Under the pieces are notes generated by a model. It saw only the letters and a list, made by a program, of their open reading frames with translations. It was not told where the DNA came from and searched no databases. From Kutzneria buriramensis (GTDB lineage: Bacteria > Actinomycetota > Actinomycetes > Mycobacteriales > Pseudonocardiaceae): a stretch of DNA of 64,000 bases. A program made the position numbers and the translations under genes. This document shows, in pieces, positions 1 through 8,126 of the stretch (position 1 is its first letter; each line of letters opens with the position of its first letter). The stretch covers positions 171,897 to 235,896 of the forward strand of contig NZ_QUNO01000021.1 in NCBI RefSeq assembly GCF_003387475.1. The letters run 5' to 3'.

Positions 1-76
1 GGACAAGGCCGGACGGCTGTTCAACGCCCTGCGCACCGACGCCGAAGTGCCCCCGGACGTGCTCACCGGCCACTAG
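1..76 (+). CDS. C-terminal end of a truncated upstream gene
   Basis: An open frame runs in from the left edge (second base onward) and stops at TAG 74-76. Its last 24 residues are hydrophilic and end in VLTGH. Too little is present to identify a family. The stop codon is the first part of the TAGGCT box that probably serves as -10 of the next gene, so the two genes are only 10 nt apart. Confidence 0.5.
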   Translation, partial: DKAGRLFNALRTDAEVPPDVLTGH

Positions 77-79
77 GCT
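74..79 (+). promoter_or_regulatory. Leaderless-type -10 box TAGGCT
   Basis: TAGGCT lies 7 nt before the GTG start of the following gene, the spacing expected if transcription begins at the start codon. No convincing -35 is visible. The same layout recurs elsewhere in the window. Confidence 0.4.
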
Positions 80-86
80 CGACCGG

Positions 87-2369
87 GTGTCGTCCGAGCG
101 CCCGTTGTCCTTGCAGGACCTGATCCGCAGCCGCCAGGCCGGCGTCTTCGTCGGCCGGGAGCGGCAGCTGGCGCAGTTCTCGGAGAACCTGCGGCTGCCG
201 GTGACGGATCCCCGCCGCCGGTTCCTGTTCAGCGTGCACGGCGCCGCCGGCATCGGGAAGTCCTTCCTGGTACGGCAGTTCCGGCGGATCGCCGCGGATC
301 ATGGCTTCGCCACCGGCCAGGTCGACGAGTCCGCCTACGACGTGCCCGGCGCCCTGGCCGCGCTCGCCGCGGATCTGGGCCCGTGCAAGGAGTTCGGCAA
401 GCGGCTCGCCGCCTACCGCCAGCACCGCCAGGACCTCGACTCGGATCCGACCGCGCCCGAGGGCCTGTCGTCGCTGCTCACCCGCTCCACCGTCCGCGCC
501 GGCCTGGCCGCCGCCGGCGAGGTCCCCGTGGTCGGCGCGTTCACCAAGGCCATCGACGCCAAGTCCACGGCCGAGGACGTCGACAAGCTGCGGGTCTTCC
601 TGTCTCGCAAGCTCCGCAGCCGAGACGACGTCGAGCTGATGCTGTCCCCGGCCCGCGTCCTCACGCCGGCGCTGGTCAGCGACCTCAACGCCCTCAAGCA
701 GCCGCCGGTCCTGTTCTTCGACACGTACGAACGCACCTCGCCCTTCCTGGACCAGTGGCTCCGCGACCTCCTGGCCGGCGAGTACGGCGCCCTGCGGCCC
801 GACGTCGTGTTCGTGCTGGCCGGCCAGCGCCCCCTGGACCTGAACCTGTGGGGCGACTACCTCAGCATCCGCGCGGACCTCCCGCTGGACGTCTTCACCG
901 AGCAGGAGGCGGGCAGCTTCCTCGCCGCCCGCGGCGTCACGGATCCCCGGGTCGCGGAGGTCGTTCTCGGCCTGTCCGGCCGGCTGCCGGTGCTGGTCGC
1001 GATGCTGGCGGAAGCCCAGCCGACCAGCGTCGACGAGGTCGGCGATCCCAGTGGCAGTGCCGTGGAACGGTTCCTCAAGTGGGAGCCCGATCCCCGACGC
1101 CGAAATGCCGCGCTGCTGGGCGCGCTGCCGCGCAGGTTCTCCGCCGAGGTGTTCGCGGTCGCCGCCGGCTCCGACGAACATCTGCCCTGGTTGCTCCAGC
1201 AGCCGTTCGTGACCGAACAGTCCGACGGCTTCCAGTACCACGACGTCGTGCGCTCCCAGATGCTCCGTGCCCTGCAACGCCGATCACCCGCCGAGTGGCG
1301 CGCACGCCACCACGCCCTGGCCGAACACCACGGCGCGGCCACCTTGGAGCGGGCATACCACCGCCTCTGCGCCGATCGGGCCGCCGCGCTGCCGGAAGCG
1401 TTGCAGGGCTTGGTCCTGGCCTTCTCGGTACGGCGATCCCTGGCGCCGTCGTGGGCCCGGATGATCGTCCAGGCCGGTCGCGAGACCGACACCGCTGAGG
1501 TCGTGCAACGCGGCAGCGAACTGGTCGACGCCGACTACACAGTCATGATCGGCCTGCTCGTCGACGACCGATCCCTGCCCGCTGCGACCCGCGCGCTCGC
1601 CCATGCCGAACGGGGCGTCCTGCTCCGCGCGGCACGCGTCTTCGACGCCGCCCTCGCCGACTTCGAGGCAGCGGTTTCATTGGCTCCCGACGAACTTCGC
1701 TACGTCGCCGAGCGCGGCGAGACGCTCCGGAGAATGGGCCACCCCGCCGACGCCATCCCTGACCTCGACCGCGTCCTTACCGAAGAACCGAACAACGATT
1801 GGGCGCTCGGCTGCCGCGGAGCCGCCCATCATGCACTCGGCGACCTCGACAGGTCCCTCGCCGATCTCGTCAAAGCGATCGAACTACGGCCCAAATACAC
1901 CTGGGCCCTGGGTACCCGCGCTGAGACGCTGCGCCAGATGGAGCGGCTCCCCGAAGCCCTGGCCGATGCCGACCTCGCCATCGAACTGGAGCCCGACTAC
2001 GCGTACGGCCTGCTGTGCCGGGGCAGCATCCTCGCGTCCATGGGCGAGCTGGATCGTGCCGCCGCCGATCTCGAGCGGGCTGCCGAGCTCGGGTATCGCC
2101 CTGGCCACGCACGCTACCTGCTGGCGTTGATCAGCTTCAGGCGCGGGCAAGACCACGTGGCGATGGTCGAGTCCGTTCTGGCCGATGTCTCGGGCCGCTC
2201 GGATCGCGGGCTGTGCCTGCTGGTGCTCGGTCGCGAGGACGACGCCATCGCCGAGATCCGGTTGGCCCTGACCGCAGGCTTTCCCCCCAAGCTGCTGGCC
2301 GCCGATCTCCGGCAACTTCGCGCGATCATCGGTCTGGACGTCGACCCCGCGCTCGCGCTGCTGGACTAG
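87..2369 (+). CDS. STAND-like P-loop ATPase with C-terminal TPR repeats
   Basis: A 760-residue protein starting at GTG. A P-loop GAAGIGKS sits at residues 52-59 within an AAA/NACHT-type NTPase domain (about 20-330), followed by a probable Walker B (VLFFDTYE, about 207-214). Residues about 500-680 carry at least four tandem tetratricopeptide repeats with the usual A-L-xx-A-I-x-L-xP spacing. This order (NTPase, helical region, TPR) is typical of STAND signalling ATPases that oligomerise on sensing a partner. There is no recognisable DNA-binding or effector domain, so its output is unknown. The gene ends convergently on the next one, with a 4-nt overlap. Confidence 0.75.
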   Translation: MSSERPLSLQDLIRSRQAGVFVGRERQLAQFSENLRLPVTDPRRRFLFSVHGAAGIGKSFLVRQFRRIAADHGFATGQVDESAYDVPGALAALAADLGPCKEFGKRLAAYRQHRQDLDSDPTAPEGLSSLLTRSTVRAGLAAAGEVPVVGAFTKAIDAKSTAEDVDKLRVFLSRKLRSRDDVELMLSPARVLTPALVSDLNALKQPPVLFFDTYERTSPFLDQWLRDLLAGEYGALRPDVVFVLAGQRPLDLNLWGDYLSIRADLPLDVFTEQEAGSFLAARGVTDPRVAEVVLGLSGRLPVLVAMLAEAQPTSVDEVGDPSGSAVERFLKWEPDPRRRNAALLGALPRRFSAEVFAVAAGSDEHLPWLLQQPFVTEQSDGFQYHDVVRSQMLRALQRRSPAEWRARHHALAEHHGAATLERAYHRLCADRAAALPEALQGLVLAFSVRRSLAPSWARMIVQAGRETDTAEVVQRGSELVDADYTVMIGLLVDDRSLPAATRALAHAERGVLLRAARVFDAALADFEAAVSLAPDELRYVAERGETLRRMGHPADAIPDLDRVLTEEPNNDWALGCRGAAHHALGDLDRSLADLVKAIELRPKYTWALGTRAETLRQMERLPEALADADLAIELEPDYAYGLLCRGSILASMGELDRAAADLERAAELGYRPGHARYLLALISFRRGQDHVAMVESVLADVSGRSDRGLCLLVLGREDDAIAEIRLALTAGFPPKLLAADLRQLRAIIGLDVDPALALLD

Positions 2370-3226
2370 CTGGCCGCCGCTTCGGTCCTGGGGATCGGGG
2401 TGTGGCCGTGCCAGTCCAGAACCTCCCCGTCACGGACCAGTTCCCCGTACATCTCCGGCTTCATCGGCGACGCCAGGATGAAGTCGAGCAGGTCCCGGGC
2501 CGCCTGCTCCGGCGACTTGGCCCGGCTGAAGTCGGTGAACCAGGGGCGCGACGTGGCGGTGTCCACCAACCCCGGGCAGACTGCCGCGATCAGGCGGTCC
2601 GCGGCCAGGTCCTCGGCACGACGCTCCCGCGCGACGGCCCGCACCGCCGCGACCTGGGCGACCTTGGACGGGACGTTGAGCCACGCGGGCCAGCCGAGGG
2701 ACTGGTCCATGCCGGCGTGGATGGCGGCGAGCCACTCCGCGACGACGGTCTCGACCTCGGCCAGGGAGGCGTCCTCGAACAGGTGGTGCAGCTGGGAACC
2801 CAGGTTCCCCAGCGCGCCGAGGGAGCTGGCGACGATGATCAGCCGGCCGCCGGGGCGCATGATCGGGGCGAAGGACCGCAGCACGGCGTGGGTGGCGCCG
2901 TTGGCGACGGCGAGGAACTCGTCGGCCTGGTCCGCCTGGGAGCGGTCGGGGGTGAGTCGCATGGTGGCGTTGGAGATCATGACGTCGACCGCGCCCAGGG
3001 ACTCCGCGAGCGAGGCGATGGCGGCGGCGTCGCTGACGTCGAGGACCCGACCCTCGACCCGGGCCACGCCGCTGATCGACGACACGGCCGCCGACACCCG
3101 ATCGGGGTCCCGGCCGGTGAGCAGCACAAGATCGCCAGCGGTCCAGCGGAGAGCGATTTCCGACACGAGAGCGCGACCGATGCCCTGATTGGCCCCGGTC
3201 ACCAGCGCGATGCGTCCAGCAGTCAT
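2366..3226 (-). CDS. Short-chain dehydrogenase/reductase, catalytic Tyr replaced
   Basis: An SDR of the carbonyl-reductase-like group (286 residues from ATG 3226; the open frame extends further upstream). The N-terminal cofactor motif TGANQGIG and the active-site serine region (VASSLGALG) are present. Where the family has YxxxK the protein reads NVPSK, so the Tyr position is Asn (codon AAC, one base from TAC). It could therefore be catalytically impaired or use another acid. It is divergent from a LysR regulator across a 71-nt gap, the classic arrangement for a LysR-controlled oxidoreductase. NAD(P) binding is likely; the substrate cannot be inferred. Confidence 0.8.
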   Translation of the reverse strand: MTAGRIALVTGANQGIGRALVSEIALRWTAGDLVLLTGRDPDRVSAAVSSISGVARVEGRVLDVSDAAAIASLAESLGAVDVMISNATMRLTPDRSQADQADEFLAVANGATHAVLRSFAPIMRPGGRLIIVASSLGALGNLGSQLHHLFEDASLAEVETVVAEWLAAIHAGMDQSLGWPAWLNVPSKVAQVAAVRAVARERRAEDLAADRLIAAVCPGLVDTATSRPWFTDFSRAKSPEQAARDLLDFILASPMKPEMYGELVRDGEVLDWHGHTPIPRTEAAAS

Positions 3227-3270
3227 GACACCAACGCTAGGAACCGCCGGGCCATGAGTCCAACGAAAGT

Positions 3271-3287
3271 ATGGCAACCATGGTATG
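3271..3287. promoter_or_regulatory. Candidate LysR operator in divergent promoter
   Basis: Between the divergent SDR and LysR genes lies ATGGCAACCAT (an ATGG/CCAT dyad at 3271-3281) overlapping the perfect palindrome ACCATGGT (3277-3284). Position and symmetry fit a LysR site that controls both genes; binding is inferred. Confidence 0.35.
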
Positions 3288-3297
3288 CGTAAACGTC

Positions 3298-4200
3298 ATG
3301 GAGTTCACGCTGACGGGCCTGCGGGTCGTACGGGCGGTGGCCGAGTGCGGCACGTTCAGTGCCGCGGCGGAGTCGTTGGGCTACACGCAATCGGCGGTGT
3401 CCCGGCAGATCGCGGCGGTGGAGAAGGCCGCGGGCGCGGCGGTGTTCGAGCGCAAGCGCGAAGGCGCGGCGCCGACGGCGCAGGGCAGGGTGATCCTCAG
3501 GCACGCGGCACGAGTCCTCGACGAGATGGACGCGGTGGAACGCGAACTCCGCGGCCTGCCAACGGAAACGGGCCACGTGCGGCTGGGGGTGATCCCCAGC
3601 GCAGGTGCCGTCACGGTTCCCCGGGCGCTGACGATCCTGCGCCGCACCTATCCGGGCATCACCGTCACCACCCGCGAGGGTTCGACGCCGGCGCTGACCC
3701 GATCGCTGCGGGCCGGCACGATCGACCTGGCGCTGCTCGCGGCGGTGCCGCCGTTCCGCGCGCCCGACACGGAGAAGCCCGCGCTGGTGGTGGAAACCCT
3801 GATCGAGCGGCCGCTCCGGGTGGCGGTTCCCGTCACCGATCCGTTGGCCGACAACGACTCCGTCGACATCAAGGAGCTCGCCGGCCGGCGCTGGATCGCC
3901 AGCCGCAGCTCGGGCGACGAGCCGCTGCTGGGCGTCTGGCCGGGCCTGCCGGAACGGCCGGAGATCGCCCACCTGACCCGGGACTGGCTGGCGAAGTTGC
4001 AGTTGGTGGCGGCGGGCTTCGGCTTCACGACGGTGCCGGCGTCGATGGCCGAGGCGGTGCCGGTCGGTGTCCGCCTTCTGACGGTCCGTGGCGGCCCGGC
4101 GGAACTGCGCCGCCTTACCGTCGCCCACCTGCCGAAACACCGCACGGAGCCGGTCACCCGAGTGCTGGAGGCGCTGCGCGCGGCCACTCGGCAGTCGTGA
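3298..4200 (+). CDS. LysR-family transcriptional regulator
   Basis: A 300-residue protein from ATG 3298, chosen because MEFTLTGLR matches the usual family start; ATG 3271 is possible. The N-terminal winged helix-turn-helix (about residues 2-60) contains the characteristic GTFSAAAESLGYTQSAVSRQI core, and the rest (about 85-295) is a periplasmic-binding-like effector domain with the family pattern LRLGVIPSAG. It probably regulates the divergent short-chain dehydrogenase and itself; the inducer is unknown. Confidence 0.9.
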   Translation: MEFTLTGLRVVRAVAECGTFSAAAESLGYTQSAVSRQIAAVEKAAGAAVFERKREGAAPTAQGRVILRHAARVLDEMDAVERELRGLPTETGHVRLGVIPSAGAVTVPRALTILRRTYPGITVTTREGSTPALTRSLRAGTIDLALLAAVPPFRAPDTEKPALVVETLIERPLRVAVPVTDPLADNDSVDIKELAGRRWIASRSSGDEPLLGVWPGLPERPEIAHLTRDWLAKLQLVAAGFGFTTVPASMAEAVPVGVRLLTVRGGPAELRRLTVAHLPKHRTEPVTRVLEALRAATRQS

Positions 4201-4279
4201 GACACGCCGTCCGGCGGTGTCGATCGGCCCCGAACCGTCGAAGAATCCTGGGGACGTCCTCCGGAGGTGGTTCGCAGCC

Positions 4280-5950
4280 ATGCGCCCGCATCGGCACGCA
4301 CGGGCACCACGGCGCAGGCTGCTTCACTTCCTGCTGCCGGTTGTCGTCGCGCTCCTCGCGGTCGGCGCGGTCGTCGCCGGCACTCTGACCAACGCCGCGC
4401 ACACCTGTGGGGGAGAGCTGCCGCTGCGCGTCACGGTGACGCCGGCGATCGACCAGATCGTGCAGCAGACGGCGGACGCCTTCGAGCGGGACCGCGCCTC
4501 GGTGAACGGCGTGTGCATCAAGGTCACGGTCGTCTCGGAGCAGGCCGCGGACGTGGTGGCGGAGCTGCCGACCAAGCCGATCGACCCGCCGGCGCTGTGG
4601 ATCCCGGACTCCTCGCTGTGGGCGTCGACGGCCGGCCAGAAGGACTCCGGGGTGCCGGGCGTGACGCCGAAGGTCGCCGTGCACGGCTCGCTGGCGTCCT
4701 CGCCGCTGGTGGTGGTCGGCGGTCGCGACGAGGTGGCGAAGCTGGACTGGCCGCAGTCGAGCGTCAGCTGGCAGCGGCTGGTCGATCCGGGCGTGCCCGT
4801 GGACATCGCGGATCCGTTGACCAACACCGAGGGCATCGCCACGCTCGGCCTCGCCGAGGGCATGGCGCCGGCGCAGGACGGCGCCCCGCCGCCGCAGCTG
4901 ATCGCGGCCCTGCTCCGCCTGCGCGACTCGACGCAGCAGAGCATCGACGCCTGCTACCAGCTGATGGCGAAGAACCCGGCGACCGCGCCGCTGTTCACCG
5001 CCACCGAGCAGTCGGTGATCGCGCACAACAGCAGCTCGGCGGTGCCGGCCACGGCGCTGTACCCGAGCGAGGGTTCCGTGCTCTTCGACTACCCGGTGGT
5101 GCGGGTGACCTCCGGCACGGAGGTGTCCGGCACGGCCGCCGCGGCGGACGAGTTCGAGCGCCGGCTGCGGTCGGACGAGACGGCGAAGTGGCTGAGCGAC
5201 GCCGGTTTCCGCGAGCCGGGCGGCCGCGCGGCGTGGCCGATGCAGCAAGGTGTCCGGATCGACACGCCGAACCGGCTGCCCTCGCCCACGACGGCGCAGG
5301 TGGCGACGGTGCTGCGCGCGTGGGACGTGATCCACCTGGACGGCCGGACGCTGGCCGTGATCGACACGTCCGGCTCGATGAACGACCCGATGCCGGACGG
5401 CCAGAAACGCGTCGAGGTGGCCCGGGACGGCGCGCTGGCCGGCATGGCGCTGATGCCCGACAGCACGTCTGTCGGCCTGTGGACGTTCTCCGACCAGTGG
5501 CACGAGCTCGTGCCACTGGGGCCGCTGGGCGGCAAGAGCGCCGGGGCGTCGCAGCGGCAGGCGTTGCAGCAGGCGGCGGCCTCGCTGCCGAGCCTGGTCG
5601 GCGGCAGCACCGCCTTGTACGACACGGTGTTGCAGGCGTACCAGGCGCTGCGCGACGGCTTCGACGCGTCCAAGGTCAACTCGCTGGTGCTGATCACCGA
5701 CGGCCGCAACGAGATCAACGGCGGCACCGACCTGGACACCATGCTGGCCCGGCTGCACGCCGAGGTGGACGCGACCAAGCCGGTCCAGATCATCGGCATC
5801 GGACTCGGCCCGGACGCCGACATCGGCGTGCTCCAGCAGCTGGCCGGCGCCACCGGCGGCAAGGCGTACCAGGCGCTGAACGGGGCCGACTTCCGCAGCG
5901 TCCTGTTCGACGCGCTGAGCCGCCGCCCCTGCGTCACCTCCAACTGCTAG
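4280..5950 (+). CDS. Secreted/anchored solute-binding-like protein with VWA domain
   Basis: 556 residues from ATG 4280, which has GGAGG 12 nt upstream; a longer in-frame start lacks support. After a basic N-terminus comes one hydrophobic segment (about residues 14-36), a signal anchor or signal peptide. The middle (about 45-340) resembles an extracellular type 2 substrate-binding fold. A von Willebrand A domain follows (about 355-550) with an intact MIDAS (DTSGS near 361, plus later Thr and Asp in TDGRNE), so a divalent metal should be bound. Extracellular actinobacterial proteins with this substrate-binding plus VWA order are common but poorly characterised. Convergent with the next gene, sharing 4 nt. 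Confidence 0.8.
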   Translation: MRPHRHARAPRRRLLHFLLPVVVALLAVGAVVAGTLTNAAHTCGGELPLRVTVTPAIDQIVQQTADAFERDRASVNGVCIKVTVVSEQAADVVAELPTKPIDPPALWIPDSSLWASTAGQKDSGVPGVTPKVAVHGSLASSPLVVVGGRDEVAKLDWPQSSVSWQRLVDPGVPVDIADPLTNTEGIATLGLAEGMAPAQDGAPPPQLIAALLRLRDSTQQSIDACYQLMAKNPATAPLFTATEQSVIAHNSSSAVPATALYPSEGSVLFDYPVVRVTSGTEVSGTAAAADEFERRLRSDETAKWLSDAGFREPGGRAAWPMQQGVRIDTPNRLPSPTTAQVATVLRAWDVIHLDGRTLAVIDTSGSMNDPMPDGQKRVEVARDGALAGMALMPDSTSVGLWTFSDQWHELVPLGPLGGKSAGASQRQALQQAAASLPSLVGGSTALYDTVLQAYQALRDGFDASKVNSLVLITDGRNEINGGTDLDTMLARLHAEVDATKPVQIIGIGLGPDADIGVLQQLAGATGGKAYQALNGADFRSVLFDALSRRPCVTSNC

Positions 5951-7014
5951 CACATCGGGTACTCCATGAACTTGGCTGCGACTCGCGCGATGGTCGTGCC
6001 CTGCAACGCCGCGAGCTGCGACAACGCCCCGTCGTAGCCGTGCGGCAGGTCCAGCGTTCTGTCCACAGTGGAGTTGGCGATGACGAGAACCAGGCCGTGT
6101 CTCGTTGTCACGGTGGGATGCGGGCCGAGTGGGATCAGGCGGGCGGCGAAGGACGCCCCGCCGTAGGTCTCGAACGCGGCGGCGACGTCGATCTCGTCCG
6201 CCCGGTCGGCGAGTCGGATGCCCCAGGTCGGTTGGAACCAGGGGAAAGCGACGTTCCAGGCGTAGGGCAGATCGTCGAACGACATCTGTCGCACCGGGAT
6301 CGCCGTCGAACCGTGCAGCGACCAGCCCGGGTAGTTGATCATCGCGCCGACCCGGGAAGCCTCCTCGTCGCCGGCGAGCTGCGCCAGCACATGCAGCGCG
6401 CCGGCGATACCGGACGTCACGCCGGCGGTCGTCGTGATCAGGCCCCGGGCCACGTACCGCTGGCCGCTCACCCAGTGCACGGCCGGATAGGCGTCGGCGA
6501 ATCCGCCGATGTCCGACCAGAAAGTCGTCGCCGACAGGCCGTCGAGCAGGCCGGTCTTGGCCAGCAGTTCGGCGCCCGCGCACACGCCGAGGATGTGCGC
6601 CCCGCGGGCCGCCTGCCGCTTGATCCAGTCCCGCAGCGGCTGCTCGTCGGTGTCCACAACCGCCGGCACCACAACGACATCCGGTGTCAACGCCTCGTCG
6701 AAGGTGTGGTCCGGGATCGCGTGCAGGCCGCCGGACAGTGCCACCGGATCACGGCGCGAGGATACCGTGTAGGCGAAGAACCTGGGAGAGGAGGCGAAGA
6801 CGTCGAACGGTGCCAAGGCATCGCTCGTGACGGATCCCTGCGATCCCAGCGCGACCGCCACGGTCAACCGTCCACTGGGGATCGTCCTAAGTGGCGGAAT
6901 GGGGGCGCTCGAGGAGGAGAAGCTGCGGCCCATCGACACGGCCACGCCGGCGAAGCCGAGCCCGACGAGCAGGCCGATTCCGAGCACGACGAAGAGAGCT
7001 CTGCGCAAGAGCAT
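5947..7014 (-). CDS. Membrane-anchored DJ-1/PfpI family protein
   Basis: A 355-residue protein with a single N-terminal membrane segment (about residues 5-27) followed by a DJ-1/PfpI (class I glutamine amidotransferase-like) domain. The nucleophile elbow GVCAGAE places the reactive cysteine at residue 145. The C-terminal third (about 230-355) is not recognised. It lies 14 nt downstream of, and on the same strand as, the frameshifted GlxA-type regulator, which carries the same fold as its sensor domain. Such pairs may respond to the same metabolite. Enzymatic activity is not established by sequence. Confidence 0.75.
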   Translation of the reverse strand: MLLRRALFVVLGIGLLVGLGFAGVAVSMGRSFSSSSAPIPPLRTIPSGRLTVAVALGSQGSVTSDALAPFDVFASSPRFFAYTVSSRRDPVALSGGLHAIPDHTFDEALTPDVVVVPAVVDTDEQPLRDWIKRQAARGAHILGVCAGAELLAKTGLLDGLSATTFWSDIGGFADAYPAVHWVSGQRYVARGLITTTAGVTSGIAGALHVLAQLAGDEEASRVGAMINYPGWSLHGSTAIPVRQMSFDDLPYAWNVAFPWFQPTWGIRLADRADEIDVAAAFETYGGASFAARLIPLGPHPTVTTRHGLVLVIANSTVDRTLDLPHGYDGALSQLAALQGTTIARVAAKFMEYPMC

Positions 7015-7028
7015 GGGGGAACTCCCGG

Positions 7029-7951
7029 TCAGCGGTGGGCGGAGGGCGGAGCGCCGTGCGTGGTGGCGAACAGCCGGCGCAGGTGGCGGGCATCGTGGAA
7101 CCCGCAGCGGGCGGCGATCGCCTCGACCGTGAGATCCGTGCCGGACAACAACGTCCGGGCCAATTCCACCCGCAACTGCTGCCGGTACTTCAACGGCGTG
7201 ATGCCGATGGTCGTCACGAAGGCTCGGCTCAGGCCGCGCGGCGACAGGTGCGCGACCCCGGCGAGGTCGGTCAGCGTCAACGGATCGGCGAGGTGCTGGG
7301 CGACGTGATCCTGGACGCGATGTACCGCCGAGTTCAGGTGATCGCGGTGCGCCAGGAACGCGCTGACCTGCTCGGACGTGCCGCTGCGCCGCAGGTACAC
7401 CACCAGCTGCCGGGCGACCGCGGCGGTCAGCTCCGGCCCCTGGTCGCGTTCCACCAGCGACAACGCGAGGTCGATGCCGGCCGAGATGCCGGCGCTGGTG
7501 CTGATCGGCCCGTCGTGGACGTACAGCACCGCGTCCTGCACCCGCGCCGCCGGATACCGGGCCCGCATCGGCTCCAGCAGCTCCCAGTGCGTCGTGCAGC
7601 GGCGGCCGTCCAGCAGCCCGGCCTCACCAAGCGCAGCCGCGCCGCTACACACGGCGGCGATCCGTGTGCCGGCCGCGAGCGCCCGCCGGAGCCAGTCGAT
7701 CACCGCCGCCGACACCTGCGGCGGCCCTGTCAACCGAGGTCCCGGCACCAGGATCAGGTCGTCGGGGCCGGTCACGGGCAGCGGCTCGAGCCCGCCAGCA
7801 GCAGCCCCTGCGCCGACGACCGCTCTGGCGCGTCGGCGACGTACCGGATGCGGTAGTCCGCGCCGAGGTGCGCGGCGGCGTCGAACACCTGCACGGGACC
7901 GCCGAGGTCCAGCAGGTTGACGTATCGAAGCACCAGGACGAGCACTCGCAT
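7029..7951 (-). pseudogene. GlxA-type AraC regulator, frameshifted
   Basis: From ATG 7951 the N-terminal DJ-1-like sensor reads normally (MRVLVLVLRY, then LGGPVQVFDAA) but runs into a stop soon after LLLAG. The rest of the protein, starting LEPLPVTGPDD, continues in another frame to the stop at 7029: an AVCSGAAALGEAG amidotransferase-like elbow and a C-terminal AraC double helix-turn-helix (about the last 100 residues, with ARHLRRLFATTHG). The 923-nt span is one base short of a multiple of three. Adding one C/G near 7786-7796 restores a full-length protein. It is therefore either a pseudogene or a sequencing error. Confidence 0.75.
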
Positions 7952-8126
7952 GGCATGACGCTAACCGGCAGGTCAGGGCCCGCGACAGGGACGAACGCGC
8001 CGGCGGCCGGACGGATCCGGCACCGGCATTTCGGTCATGCGGGCATAAACAACCGACGTTTGAACCGAAGGTGAACGCGAGCCGTGTGGTGAAGTGGCAG
8101 CACCACCGCAAGGAAGGACGCTCGGC

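Noticed and set aside
4154..6583. 809-residue minus-strand open frame opposite the VWA protein
   Set aside because: No family motifs, low-complexity composition typical of antisense frames in GC-rich DNA, and the plus strand encodes a clear VWA protein.
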